Assembly: GCF_964340395.1 (NCBI RefSeq)
Contig: NC_135551.1
Span: forward strand, 7,407,063-7,471,062
Source: Glandiceps talaboti
Lineage: Eukaryota > Hemichordata > Enteropneusta > Spengelidae
Reading direction: 5' to 3'
DNA: 64,000 bases
In this document: positions 24,080 to 36,506 of the stretch, one piece after another
How positions within the stretch are numbered: position 1 is the first letter of the stretch
How the letters are laid out: every line of letters starts with the position of its first letter
Program-made: the position numbers and the translations under genes
The notes under the pieces: generated by a model
What the model was told of the DNA's origin: nothing
The model's input: only the letters and a program-made list of their open reading frames with translations
Databases searched by the model: none

Positions 24080-24173
24080 CATCATCGTCATCAGCTGTAC
24101 TTGTTTCTTGACAGGCATAATATCCAAACACCAAAAGAAATTCAAAATAAATCAACCACTGGTGCTTCTTCAT
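24080..24173 (-). CDS. Signal-peptide exon, start of the mosaic gene
   Basis: ATG at 24,173 opens a 31-codon exon ending at a phase-1 donor (GTGGGT). It encodes MKKHQWLIYFEFLLVFGYYA, a basic start and hydrophobic core typical of a secretory signal, then CQETSTADDDD. This start is preferred over an in-frame ATG further upstream because it gives a compact signal peptide. Phase joins it to the trefoil exon. Confidence 0.65.
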
Positions 24174-25301
24174 CACGTTTTCCACCACTGTCAGTATCAT
24201 TCTCGAAATGTTTGTCCACACTGTTCATATATGAAGAGAACAAGATGCAAACGTTGCGAAAGAAAACGCACAGAAAACCGCGACAGATGTTACACAGTGA
24301 ATATGGCAAAGGAAGAACATGTTTCTAGTTGCCTGTGGAGATTTAAAGCTGAAATCTGATTGTAATGATTTATAGTGTATGGTAATCGACCATAAGCCTA
24401 CAGATGGTCATAGGTGTCCCGGGGTGGGGGTGGGAAGGTTTAATTAAACTAGACTTCTATATCCATACACTGAAGAAGAGTGATCATAAATTGACCTCAT
24501 TTTCCTTTGTTATGAATCAAAATGTGGATTTTCTTTCTTTAACATTTATGAAAAATACACTATTTACTAAAATATCAAATGACTCTAGTTTTATGCTATT
24601 GATTATTAAAAGGGGCAATGTATAAGAAGTCTTTGTTTTATCTTCAGAGTGTCAAAACAATAGTCTATGTGATACATCGTTGTGTACCAAATCATTTCTA
24701 TTATAAAGACAACACAATTGAATATATTCCCTTTCCAATAGACTTAACGATTTACACAATAGGGTAGATTCATTTTACATATATTTTTTAACATCCATTA
24801 CATTTTGACATAATAATCATATCTAACTAAATGCCAATATCTCCGTACACTAAAAAAGTTCATGTTAACATGTGAGCTGCTTCAGGCAGAGCGGGCCCTT
24901 ATGTCGTGGTCTTACATTTTGAGTTTAATACGTTCAAACACAATATGGCGCTTTAAACCGGAATGGCGGCTATAGAAGGCCACCTAACTTCATATGTACG
25001 AAATTCATACATGATATATTACCTCGGAAATCAATAAAGCTTTGTCCATTGTGAATTTGGGTGTCATTTTTCTCAAAAAAATAACTAGTATATGTTGCTA
25101 AAACATTAAAAGGATCTTTATTAAGGACGGTTTGCTACTAATGTAATAAAGTCACATATATATGCCACACATTTCCGCCAATTCCGACAAGTGTCAAAAA
25201 AACCACGAAATAATTTTGATTTTTTTTTCATGTATTTTATTGAATAAGAAGATAATTTATTAACACCCATCGCCAAAAAATACATAATACATTTTGAAAC
25301 A
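24174..25301. other. Intergenic, no recognised gene
   Basis: AT-rich with G-runs around 24,418. The promoter of the mosaic gene should lie here, but no clear TATA or initiator can be assigned. Confidence 0.4.
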
Positions 25302-26752
25302 TTAAAGTGTACATGCAAAGGTTGGTAATTTTTTTCGTAATTATGTTTATTTTGCCATAAAAACACAACATAAGACATGTCTATCCATCAAAAACTCAAA
25401 CAAAAATGGTGGGAGACAATACGTGATACACCACAGTACGGCCGGTTTCAGTGAACACAGGCAGTGCTTTGAAAGAAGCTTTCATGTCACTGTGTGGATG
25501 GTAATGAACGCAATAAAAATGAAATAAAGTGCGTGTACATATACAATGTAGCTTTCAAGAGGGATGGGTATCCAACAAAACGTTCTGCTCTAACGAATTT
25601 GTGGGTCTACTTTCGCGAAGATTTTGAATGGTCATAGATCGAATGTACTAGTTGTTACGATACATGCTACATCTGAACAACTTGAGAGAATATTATGGGG
25701 AACACAGGGGCGTGTAATATTGCATAGATTGTTGTTTTCTAGGTCTACAGACTAAATATAACAACCTTTTGAATATATATTCCTACCTGTGCTCATATTT
25801 ATAGTATACGTAGTACTATAGAGATCGATACATTTGTATACAGCAAGATTCGTATGATATTTTCCTAAGAAAACGGAAATCTAAGCAATAATACACGCCC
25901 CTGTGATGGGAACTCTTGAAGTCATTCTCATCCGATCTCTGTATGTTCGATGGGTACGGAAATATTAGATAATTTTCGTTTCGATTAGATTGTCTGTGGG
26001 AGCTGTTTTCCACCCATTGAATAGTTATGTCAACAAAGGACGCTGATAACAGCCTTCACTTTATGTAAACAACACGGCTTCACTAGGACATAAACAATAC
26101 GCTGGATGGTCCATGTTGCAGTACAAGACAGCAAGGCATAGTCAGAAAACAAGCACTAAACTTGCATGGTGGATATTTAAACACAGGTATACTATTACAT
26201 ATAATGTGTACTAACCATGACTACATTTGTCTGTGAAATTTACATTGGAAAAAACCTTATAAAGCAGTGTTATTCAGTCTCTGTGGTTGACCAGACCTTC
26301 CTCACTCATTCACTACCAGAGGAGCTATCGTTACTGCTAGCAGTCGGTTCGAATGAATTTGGCTAAATCACACCATCAGATGTTAATGCTGGAGTGTATT
26401 GCTCTACGCTTGAGGAATCTGACCAATATTCAACGTCAGGTTCTGGCGAAAATGGGTTGTGAAGTTGACCTTCTGGTTCCACCATAATGGCTTTGCATGT
26501 AAAGATACACTGACAAAGGCGTTTGTGTTCCTGCAGTGACGTCATAAAGTTCCAAACGCTGTCCTATCCATATGCAAATGAAGGTACTTACCTGAAGGTG
26601 CTCTGTGGCTGAGCCGAGAGTGCCTCATTTTTTGCGCAATTTCTCGTGTCAGAATTATATTGTACTATTACAAACCCGATTTCCTTTACTTTTATGGCGA
26701 AATAAACATAATTACGAAAAAAAAATTATCAACCTTTGCATGTACACTTTAA
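25302..26752. mobile_element. TTAA-flanked inverted-repeat element, 1.45 kb
   Basis: About 60-bp arms at 25,302-25,362 and 26,690-26,752 are inverted copies, outer end AGTGTACATGCAAAGGTTGG. Both are flanked by TTAA, the target of piggyBac-type elements. The interior has no intact transposase and contains a second nested inverted-repeat element. A 60-codon acidic minus-strand frame (26,363-26,545; PEPDVEYWSDSSS) may be a relic. Confidence 0.6.
25703..25905. mobile_element. Nested MITE-like element, 203 bp
   Basis: Arms of about 36 bp, CACAGGGGCGTGTAATATTG at the left and its near-perfect inverted copy at the right, surround about 130 bp. It lies inside the TTAA-flanked element. The flanks ATGGGGAA and ATGGGAAC are similar but not identical. 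Confidence 0.65.
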
Positions 26753-28565
26753 ATTAAAGTTTTAAAATATGATTGACTTCAATAATTTACCAAGCCAAAA
26801 TTAGTATATCAACCTGAATATTGAGATAATGCCACCATCATTTAAATGATCCTAATACTGAGAAATATAAGCCATATAATCAAATGAAAGATCGTATATC
26901 AAATACCATAACCAAATTATCAAACGTGACCCTTAACTTGCCTGTACAAAGCTACAGACATTTTAAATTTCAATCTTTAATTAAATTAAGTAGACAGTTT
27001 ATTCCCATCATGATAACTGTAAAAAGCATTCAACTTTTTCTTTGTCTTACATAATTCATATTGTTATTCCTTGACATAGTATGCGCCTTGGAAATAAGTT
27101 CAATGTTTTCTGTTATTTCTTAAATAAATACTAAAATGAATTTTTAGTTCAAATCAATGAAAAGAAGCAGGCGTCATCTGACAAACTTTTTAAATAGTGA
27201 TCAATATGATTTTGAAATCAGTGGATGATTCATTTGAGAATCCAATATGGCCACCAACGATTGTGTTAGCTTTATGAATAATTAAAGAATGGCGATTTCC
27301 TTGAAAATAAGATGCTAAACCCCTAAATTTCTTTTATTATTTCACAAGTACCTGGAACAAAACTTAGTCCTTGAGGCGCATTCTACCTGAAGGGATACAA
27401 TGAAATGTTTACATATTGTAACTTAACATGACAATCTTCGAATTTGGAAATTTTCTATTAGAAAACAAGTACATGTAGTTCCCCACTATTGAGACATTGC
27501 ATACACAATGTTTCAGCATTTTATTGTTGTATGTTATGCCATACCTGCTGGGTATGCACTCACCTAAGGATAAATGTATCAATATTGTAAGTATTATCTT
27601 CTTTCAAATATAAAATGTTTTGACACATGGATAATCACGTAGTATATCAATAATTCTGGGTTTATATAATGATAATACATACAGTAAAGATTACATGGGA
27701 TGACATAGTTATGAGTAATTTCATGTTTTACTGAGAGAAATTTCTCAGTATAACCCCTTGCTTTGTCACATTAAAGAAGTATTGATCCACCCCCTAATTC
27801 CTCCAGCACTGAGTGTTTTTAGAGCAAATATCAATCTGAAGAAACCTTTTGCCTGATTATTTGGAAATAACATAACTTCATGGGGTTCACAATCTGTTGG
27901 TTTTCAAGGAAATTGGCAATCATCTATTTGTAAAGTATTCAGCCACCATTTCTGAGATGGGTTGATTTTCTATCACTTTGGCCATAATTTTGAATAAATA
28001 TCATGGAAACACCAGGTTATTTCTTATTTTTAATTCACTTTTGATTGTCGTTTTCTTGAACAAAGCAATAGTATCAGTTCAAAACTTTTATTTTCAAGGC
28101 ACCTACTATGTTACAATTTTGTCTATTGTGTTTTCCATGTATGGAATATTTTGTTGCATTTTTGGTTCTAAAAACATTTTATAACAACTTGAGTAGATAT
28201 AGATATATATCTTGATTCCATCTGCGTAGTTTGTTTTTCAAATGGACATATAAAGACACAATTATTGGCAAAACTTGGCTGTTTCCATGGTCGGTAGAGG
28301 GAATACCACTAGGTGGTGCTATAGGCCGCCAGAGAGTGCTATTCAAATTACACTATATCAAAATATATTCGAAATCATAAGTAATGCATACACCCCACAT
28401 TTGAAAATGTTACCCCAAAGTGAACAATCTTCCTGCTTATCCACCTAACTAATAACCATTTAAAAGATAAGCACAGTGATGGAGTTGTTGGTAACAGTCT
28501 GGGGAAGTTTGTTACCTTGTTTTTGCTATTATATTTATTACTGTAATTGATGTTCATTTGTCATA
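26753..28565. other. Intergenic, no recognised gene
   Basis: Very AT-rich. An open frame at 27,978-28,184 is hydrophobic but has no start context, domain or splice support. Confidence 0.4.
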
Positions 28566-28567
28566 TC

Positions 28568-28676
28568 TTTTTGTTTGTTTGTTTGTTTGTTTGTGTGTTT
28601 GTTTGTTTGTTTGTTTGTATTTATTTATTTATTTATTTATTTATTTGTTTATTTGTTTATGTATTTATGTATTTAC

Positions 28677-28712
<36 letters not shown>

Positions 28713-28860
28713 TCTTACATTACATGATTTGTAGACATTACTGTTTTGTCAAATACAATATATAGCATCGTATCGCATAGCATAGCATGGCATGGTGTAG
28801 CATGGCATAGTGTAGTTTACTCTCAATCCATCCCAGACTGAATAAAGCGTACACATAACA
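28568..28860 (+). repeat. TTTG/TTTA microsatellite plus shared 150-bp module
   Basis: (TTTG)n then (TTTA)n at 28,568-28,710, followed by TTACATGATTTGTAGACATT, TTTTGTCAAATA, GCATAGCATGGCATGGTGTA and CCCAGACTGAATAA. The same order occurs at 36,465-36,670 and, inverted, in each 4.46 kb tandem unit. This marks a dispersed repeat module. Confidence 0.75.
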
Positions 28861-28899
28861 GTGGTTAAAACATAATTGAGATTACCAGTGATTTCATGC

Positions 28900-29595
28900 A
28901 GTGCACAGTCTCAATGCAATGAACGAATACATCATGATTCCATTCAGTCACCAGGTATTCCGTGAGATATGTAGTGAACAGGAATTCCATGCAGTGACCA
29001 GGTATTCTATGCGATAGTGATATAATCTAGTGAACAGGGATCCCATTCGATGGATGGGGATTGCATGCAGTGAACTGTGATGCTATCCATTGGGATGACT
29101 GAACAATAAGTCCATGCGGTGAAAAATAAATCCATGTAATTAACAGTGATTCCATTACAATGAGCAGTAGCTCCATGCAGTGAACAGTGACTCTATGAAG
29201 TAACTCAATACAATGCTCAGTGACGTGATTCCTTATAGTGAATCATGATTCTATGAAGGGAACTGTCATTCCATGCAGTGATTAGTGATTCCATTCAATG
29301 GACAGCAACTCCATGCAGTGAACAGTGTTTCCATGCAGTGATCAGTGATGCCTTGTAAACAGTAAATTGTGATTATTTGAAGTGAACAGTAACTCAATGC
29401 GTTGAATGGTGATTCCATACAGTGAAAAGTGATGCCACGCAATGTACAGTAACTCCATACAGTGAACAGTGACTGAATGAAGTAAGTCAATGCAAAGATC
29501 AGTGATACTTTTAGCATGAATAGTGATTATATGAAGGGAACAGTGATTTCATGCATGGGATAGTGATTCCAAGCAGTAAAAATGAACACTATTTA
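28900..29595. repeat. Degenerate CAGTGAACAGTGATTCCATG minisatellite
   Basis: About 700 bp of irregular copies of a roughly 18-20 bp unit (GTGATTCCATGCAGTGAACA), strongly diverged from copy to copy. Confidence 0.8.
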
Positions 29596-29667
29596 GTTAA
29601 CAATGAATCTATCTAATAGTAAAGATAATATCCATCGAGTCACATATTATAAGGTGAACTAAATACT

Positions 29668-30658
29668 TCAACAATCCCACTTCCGTTGTTTATTAATAAC
29701 AACATGAGCACTGTTGATCGTGCCCTTTCCAAGCATTCCACAATAGTCAGACTTAGATTCCTGTTGCTCTTGGCATTGGACATCAACTTCATTCTGAACA
29801 GATCTAAGTTTTGCAAGGTCCTCTTCAAAATCTCCGTCATAACGTTTGACTTTTTCCCAGAACGTTTTGTTAAAATATTCATACAATGCTACGTCCAATG
29901 GTGATTGTTCTTTAACTATAGTTTCCATATCCGGTGTGATGGGAAGCCGTACTTCTTTACGAACCCTCTGACGTCTGATAACCATATCTTCATATTCCCA
30001 ACACATCATCTTTCGCAATAAGACCAGTGATTCGTCGTAGTACTCTGTCAACATTACTAAGTCAAGTTCCCTATCGAGATTCCTGATTGAATTATGGATG
30101 AACGTATCATTGATTATTTTTGGATTACCTATTAACCTGACAAAATACTCACTAAAATGAGGTGGTTTCAGTTTAATAGTGTAGTTTTTTGAGACGATTG
30201 TTTGCAAATACGCTGAGAAAGGATTTGAGAATTGATGAAACTTCATATTCTCGTTGCGAAAGTAGAATAAGGATTCGGTCCTTGTTACTGGTGATCTCAG
30301 AATTGTAAAATATTTGCCATTCTTTATGATTTTATCCAGTGCTACTCGACGATAATTGATATGGTTTGCAATAAAGTTGTAACCTGGGAAATTTGTACAA
30401 TTGTAAGGATGAATCATCACAGTATTATCAGTTGCGTTAATACGTATCGATGATGTGAAATCTTTACTTAGAGCGGCAACAACATCATGTTTTAAACCAT
30501 ACCGGAATAAAAGTGCTGCCATGGTACTGCCACCAGTTTTTACAGTTTTTATGAATACAAAGTCGCGTTGAGGTTTGCATGGGAGTTTCAAGGGTGATGT
30601 TTCCATATTTGTTGCTTGATGGGCAACGTTACTTTGCGTGTTAGCTAGGTTTGTCTTT
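29668..30658 (-). CDS. Galactose-3-O-sulfotransferase-like enzyme, catalytic exon
   Basis: Second and last coding exon. The acceptor TTGTTTTCAG enters in phase 2 and matches the exon at 35.0 kb. Joined protein is about 361 residues. It transfers sulfate from PAPS to a sugar hydroxyl in the Golgi. The 5'-phosphosulfate loop is FVFIKTVKTGGST (about residues 65-77), and the 3'-phosphate site is YFTILRSPVTRTESLFYF (about 144-161). LVMLTEYYDESLVLLRKMMC is a hallmark of the galactose-3-O-sulfotransferase (Gal3ST) family. It is shorter than vertebrate members (over 400 residues), mainly in the stem and C-terminus. The exact acceptor sugar cannot be told. The frame is intact. Confidence 0.85.
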
Positions 30659-31108
30659 CTGAAAACAAAACAAGTATAAACCCCATTGTTAACAACCTGC
30701 ATAAATTGTGTTCTTATATTACACGACCAAACCGCATCCGTTTGCTGGCTTTAGGCCTCCTGGCATGGTATGCAGCGTGATTGCGGACATAGTCTGTAAG
30801 GTACGCCGTGACGGGGCGCCCTCAACCATCTGCCAACCCCTGTGAGAGGAGGCCGGTGAGGGCGAAACGTCACGACGTATCTTACAGTCTAATGCGGACA
30901 TAACTGCCATATAAGTTGACGGAGTACTAAATTTAAAACAAAGCACAAATGCACTGAAAATTAATATGCACACTAGTTGTGAATTTTGTAGAATACTACA
31001 TTTAATAATAAACGACTATGGATTTATATGTATACTATGGGTAGTCCAATCGTAGTCTAAATTATGATACAACACTATTTCAGCTATCCTAAATATCATT
31101 TGTACCTC

Positions 31109-32580
31109 CCGTAAGGGCACGGGAGGTATTAAAAGGGGAATGTCTGTCTGTGTGTCCGTCTGTCTGTCAGTTTGTACGTCTGTCTGTGTGTCTGTGTCAT
31201 TATTTTCTAAAAATCGGCTGGCTCAATTGTAATGAAATTTGAAATATATAATCTTTAATGTAATGGCTAGACCTGATTAGGTTTTGAGCCAGATCTGTTA
31301 ATGTTTAATTAGAGAAATTTGCATATTAATGAAATCAACTAATTAAGCAATATCTTAAGACTACGTACTTCAATTTCAATATAATTTAGTATATTCATTA
31401 AACATAACATACATTTATCCTATACAATTTGTTGATGTACCTTACAGTGTTAATGAATAATTTGCATAATTAATTATTTTTGGTAATTAGGCTATATCTT
31501 AAGAATGTATACTTCAAATTCAATATAATTCAGTACACACATTAACCATAACAATAGCATATGTCCTGTAAAGCTTGTTGATTTACCTTTCAGTGTTAAT
31601 GAATAATTTGCATAATTGATGATTATTGGTAATTAGGCTATATCTTAAGACTGAATACTTCAATTTCAATACAATTCAGTACATACATTAACCATAACAC
31701 ATTGTGTATGTCCTATAAAGATAGTTGATGTACCTTACAGTGTTGGTAAATAATTAGCATAATTAATGATTTTCGGTAATTAAGCTTTATATTAAGACTG
31801 CATACTTCAATTTCAATACAATTTACTACATACGTTAAACATAACAGAGTACACATTTCCTATAAAAGTTGTTGATTTCGGTTAAAGATTTAGTGAATAA
31901 TTTGCATAATTAATTATTTTCGGTAATTAGGCTATATCTTAAGACTGCATGCTTCAATTTCAATATAATACCTGGTTGATGTACCTATATATAAAGTTGT
32001 TGATGTACCTAGTTAATAACTAATTTGCATAAAGTTGTTGATGTACAGTGTTAATAACTAATTTGCATGATTAATGATTTTCGGTAATTAAGATATATCA
32101 TAAGAATGCATACTTGAATTTCAATATCATTTAGTACATACGTTAACCATAACAAAGCGGATATGTCCTATAAAATTTGTTCATATAGCTTACAGTTTTC
32201 ATGAAATATTTGCATAATTAATGATTTTAGGTAACTAGGCTGTATCTTAAAAATGCAAGCTTCAAATTTTGTATAATATGGTACATATATCAACCATAAT
32301 AATACGCACTGTCCTATGAAGTTTGTCGCTACAACATTTACAATACGCACCTGTCCTATGTAGTTTGTTGCTACTACATTTACCTTTAATGAGTATTTTA
32401 AATAATGAACGATATTCAGTAATTAAGGAGTATCATGCACTCTTCAACTTCCGTATAATTTGGCACATACATTAACCTAAGAAAGCAGGCTTGTTCAAAA
32501 AAAGCGTGTTACCATAGTTTTTTTAGTATAATAAGTTATTTGCATAATATTCCCTTACGGGAGGCAGTCAGTTTATATCT
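31109..32580. mobile_element. Repeat element A2 with ~146-bp internal tandem monomers
   Basis: It starts with CCCGTAAGGGCACGGGAGGT and a TCTGTCTGTGTGTC tract and ends with CCCTTACGGGAGG then CAGTTTATATCTGGT. In between are about eight or nine diverged monomers of roughly 146 bp. Each contains TTTGCATAATTAATGATTTT and GGTAATTAGGCTATATCTTA; starts are near 31,484, 31,628, 31,775 and 31,922. It is the best-preserved member of the family also seen at 7.4 and 59.2 kb. Confidence 0.75.
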
Positions 32581-33228
32581 GGTCATGTTTGTAATATTCG
32601 CTGCCAAGACTTCAAACACTCTTTATATCTGCTATAAAATGTCATCCCTATGCAGAACCTGATTGGTCGAATACATTATCTATTTAAAGTGGGCAATGAG
32701 GTCACATGATGAATCGACAACTAGGTGTCATCATGAGATGATTTATGCTAAACAGGTTCTATTGTAATCTAATTTATGTTAATTGTGCATGTCATTGTGG
32801 CAAGGTGTGGCATAAATACTCCCAACTTCAAATAACTCACAATGGCAGTGAGAATAGCTGGAATAGTGTAGTATTTGCGTTAGTTTTGCTAGACTACAGG
32901 TAGGCTAAGTTACGTTTAGCCCTACTCATATATGACTGTAGTAAGTCACTTTTGGGCTAATAATCTATGTAAGGATGGTCCTAATAAGCAAGAAATAAGC
33001 AATAGTGTCTCACCATAAGAACTTTGTCATCTCGAGTGTGCATTATAAAACATGTCATAGACGCAGAACGGTCGAAATAACTTCAGCGGCCAATAGTGCC
33101 GGGCAGTACTCTCTGCACGCATGGGCAGTAGTCTATTTAAAGAAGGTCATGTGATTCGATCTTGACCAGTGATATCTTGTATTAGAACGTTCAGGTGTAA
33201 TAATTATATAATAGTCCAATATGTTATT

Positions 33229-33395
33229 AACACATGCCAGCGGGGGCAATATCACAATTTAGAGATTGCACAAGGGTTGGCACTCTTTACCAGAACTTTG
33301 ATGATACCCTTTGGCTCTGGCATCATCAAAATTTTGGTAAAGACTGCCAGCCCGGGGGCGGGCACTAATTGTGTTATTGCCCGAGCGCATGTGTT
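33229..33395. mobile_element. MITE-like imperfect palindrome, 167 bp
   Basis: Terminal AACACATGC / GCATGTGTT and arms of about 75 bp, including GGGCAATA-CACAATT and CTTTACCA-AA-TTTGATGAT, pair along most of their length around a CCTTTGG-CTCTGGC centre. It is non-coding. Confidence 0.7.
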
Positions 33396-33599
33396 ATGAA
33401 TTTTATTGCACCGTACACTCATTGGATCAGTCATTCAATTAGCTACCATTCATCATCATTCGTCATCGATAGAAGAAAAGTCTCTCTTCGATGATGCATT
33501 TCGAAATTGTACTTGCATAAGGATCTAATATGAACATGTTTGTAGGAGATCGACAACATTGCAAGTACTCGTGCAAATACCAGGACTACACCACACTCG

Positions 33600-34400
33600 C
33601 GCATCAAAGGGTTCAGTCATAATATTTACAAGGGTCAGGGAATGGGTCACTTTTTACAATCGGCTCTTGGGAGGGGCATATTTTAGAAAATGGGATTAGG
33701 GGAGGGTCATATTTTACTTTGACCCATTGTGTTCTTTAACTTTGCATTATATTTGAGGGTTTTGCCAACTGAACACTACGACCTGTTACAAATCCCATTG
33801 CTGCCTGCCCCCTTCGTTAGGGTTAGGGTTAGAGTTAGGGATAAGTACCATAGTATTAGCCCATATCATCAATCAACTTGCTGCTGATAACCATGAAGTC
33901 AATTGATTATCAGTTGTGATGTGAGAAGTGGGTTTCACAGGTGAAATAGGAAAAGTTGTGTAATCTACTAAGGATAATGTTGTGGTAATACTTATATTAG
34001 TCCTGATAGTGTGGGGAGAGTAGCAATTATAATCGTGGGGAGTTCTGGCCTTCTGCTAAGCCAATGAGATCCACACACAGGTATTTATCAATACAGTGCT
34101 TTCACATACATTCACATGATGGTAGTAGTGGGAAAGAACCAAAGCCTTTAAAACTTCCAACATGGCGACAGCGGTGGGATTAAGCCATTACCATTGATTC
34201 TGCGACTGTTGTCCTTTTCGACTTTTGACTTTTAACACAATGGCATGTTTTGTTGTTTTGTTTTGTTGTTTTTTGTTGTTGTTGTTGTTGCTGTTGGTTG
34301 TTGTTGTTGTTGTTTTTTGGGGGGGCTGTAGTTTAGAGTAAAGAAAGTTGAGGGAGGGCCACTTTTAAGCATGACGAAATAGGGAGAGCGACACATTTTA
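33600..34400 (-). mobile_element. GACCCTCC-bounded repeat, inverted copy c
   Basis: Carries GGGTCACTTTTTAC and GGGAGGGTCATATTTTAC at the left and GGGAGGGCCACTTTTAAGC at the right. The body has AGTGGGTTTCACAGGTGAAA-type sequence that resembles the reverse complement of the SINE-like body at 18.6 kb. It also includes a short interstitial TTAGGG run. Confidence 0.45.
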
Positions 34401-34996
34401 TGCATTTATGGTTTGGTTCCATGATTTTTGCAAGACACTTTTATGGCAAGCTTCAAAGAGCCCTGGTGACTTCTCCCCAGAAATTAGTCGAGCAGCACTG
34501 TTACGTAACCAAATCGTACCAGTACATGTACTTACTCTTTGTTATGTTAATGTCCATACGCCGACTTTCGTCGAAGGCGTTAAATATTGTCAATAGATTA
34601 ATGACGTTTATGTTGATTTACAGTTGTCGTCATGCTTACATTCGTATTTGCATATCAATAGTTTTTCGTTTTCATATATCGTTTGTATACGCTTAGGTGA
34701 AAACCCACTAATAAAACAATATCGTTGACGGGGATATTTTGTAATATTCGCAAATACTTAATGAGTCGGAGTTTCGGAGTTTTTTTTATGCTAGGACCAT
34801 CCTTGGATAAAATATTAGTTTACACATGACTGTACTACAGGGTAAGTTGATACTGCCGCACACAAATCAAGTGACAACATCCATCAGAATATAGCCATAA
34901 AGCCACTACAAGCCTTTCAAGCAGGACTAAATTACGTTGTATTTCATAGGGTATTACATTTAAAATAAACTACCATAAAGTAACGTGTACACTTAC

Positions 34997-35091
34997 GATA
35001 AGACTGGGTAAATTTGCTGTGGTAACGATGACAACCAAAACATTGCAATTCCGACAAGTGCTAACACCATTACTATATATGTCTTCCTCAT
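34997..35091 (-). CDS. Galactose-3-O-sulfotransferase-like enzyme, membrane-anchor exon
   Basis: First coding exon, 31 codons plus two bases, ending at consensus donor GTAAGTG in phase 2. The catalytic exon enters in phase 2, so they join to a serine codon. It encodes MRKTYIVMVLALVGIAMFWL, a short basic tail followed by one hydrophobic span. That is the type II signal anchor expected of a Golgi sulfotransferase, and it is followed by a stem beginning SSLPQQIYPVL. No other ATG upstream is needed. The start is chosen on topology and phase. Confidence 0.75.
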
Positions 35092-35811
35092 ACTGCTTTA
35101 AACGTCACTGTATGAAAAGTACGGAAAGAAAAGAGAGAAAAAAACTGTTGAAATTTTGTGTACTGTTCAAAATGTTGTAGATTATGCAATATTTGTACCG
35201 TTTGGTGAAATAAACGCACTTGAATTTAATTGAACATGTCTGCTATTTTGACATTAATGCCCACTATAATTGATCTGTACATGTGGTAATTACTGCTGCC
35301 GACGTCAGTAGTTTCCCACGGAGCCAAGTTGACAACATTCTAAGAGCAGGAATAAAAGATAATCAAAACTAACTAATTAAGTGAACAAAAGAACATTAAA
35401 AAATAGAACTCTATTCTAACACAGTGCGCTTACACTTTTACTATTTCAACTCAAACAAAAAGCTAAGGAGTCAGTTTGAAAACATTCTAATTGACGTGAT
35501 ATTAAGTTATTTGTAATCAGTTTTATTAACTGATATCTCTGTGGTAAATCATCTGATTTCTAATGAGGGAGGGGGGGGGGCTGGATCGGAGGATTTGGAC
35601 CCAAGGACACATTTTTTCAACCACCATGACAGCAAAAAATTATTTCGAGAGCAACTAGACAGTAAATTCTTTTTGCCTTGTAAGGGGTACTTATACAGCA
35701 TATATTTTTGTTTGAAATGTGTGCTTTAAATCTGACTATTGTCGTGTAGGATATTACCGATATCCATAGTCCAGTGTCTGACAATCAACATGTTTTATTT
35801 CTTTGACGGTT

Positions 35812-35853
<42 letters not shown>

Positions 35854-36112
35854 GTACGTACGTACGTACGTACGTACGTACATACATACATACATACATA
35901 CATACATACATACATACATACACACACACACATACATACATACATACATACATACATACATACATACATACATACATACATACATACATACATACATACA
36001 TACACACATACATACATACACACATACAAATTACCAGGCTTGAAAACATCGATCGAATTCACTCACGGTGGTTGGATATATGACAGTACGTATCCAGGCA
36101 ATATGTTGAGAT
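35092..36112. other. Intergenic region upstream of the sulfotransferase gene
   Basis: Holds a G-run near 35,570 and the compound microsatellite at 35,813-36,028. No promoter element can be assigned with confidence. Confidence 0.4.
35813..36028. repeat. Compound CA / TACG / CATA microsatellite
   Basis: (CA)n, then about eight TACG units, then long (CATA)n with CACA interruptions. Open frames here are artefacts of the repeat. Confidence 0.95.
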
Positions 36113-36471
36113 AATTAACAACTACAATTATGTCCGTTACTACCAAAAATATGACAGACAAACTTACCAGTGCTGTTGTCAAAAACACGGAAATACCAAG
36201 GATAGTAGTTTCGTATCGGCAGCAATATCTAATGTAAATAGTCCACATATGATTGACTACCTGTCGTTTCGTGATAGGTTTTTATAATAACACATACACA
36301 CACAAAGACCAGTGCATTAATGGTATATATCCTTAAATCTATCCCACAGCTTGGCTATAAGCATATAGGATTAGCAGAGTCCTAACACCCAAATGATGAA
36401 ACACGATAGTATGTTGGAAACAGAAGCAACACGCAATGTCAGTAGTCCAGATATGAATTGTTTTTATTAAT

Positions 36472-36506
<35 letters not shown>

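Larger units (their letters stand above)
30659..34996 (-). other. Intron of the sulfotransferase gene
   Basis: A 4.3 kb intron holding an inverted GTACGCCGTGACGG-type segment near 30,800-30,890, repeat element A2 (31,109-32,580), a 167-bp inverted-repeat element (33,229-33,395), a short TTAGGG run (33,820-33,840), the inverted copy of the GACCCTCC repeat (33,600-34,400) and a GTT tract (34,250-34,320). No coding exon is seen. Confidence 0.5.

Noticed and set aside
27978-28184. Hydrophobic 68-codon plus-strand frame
   Set aside because: T-rich DNA readily gives F/L/I-rich frames. No supporting signal.
33817-33840. TTAGGG repeats as a telomere or chromosome fusion point
   Set aside because: Only about four imperfect repeats inside a dispersed element, too short to imply a former telomere.
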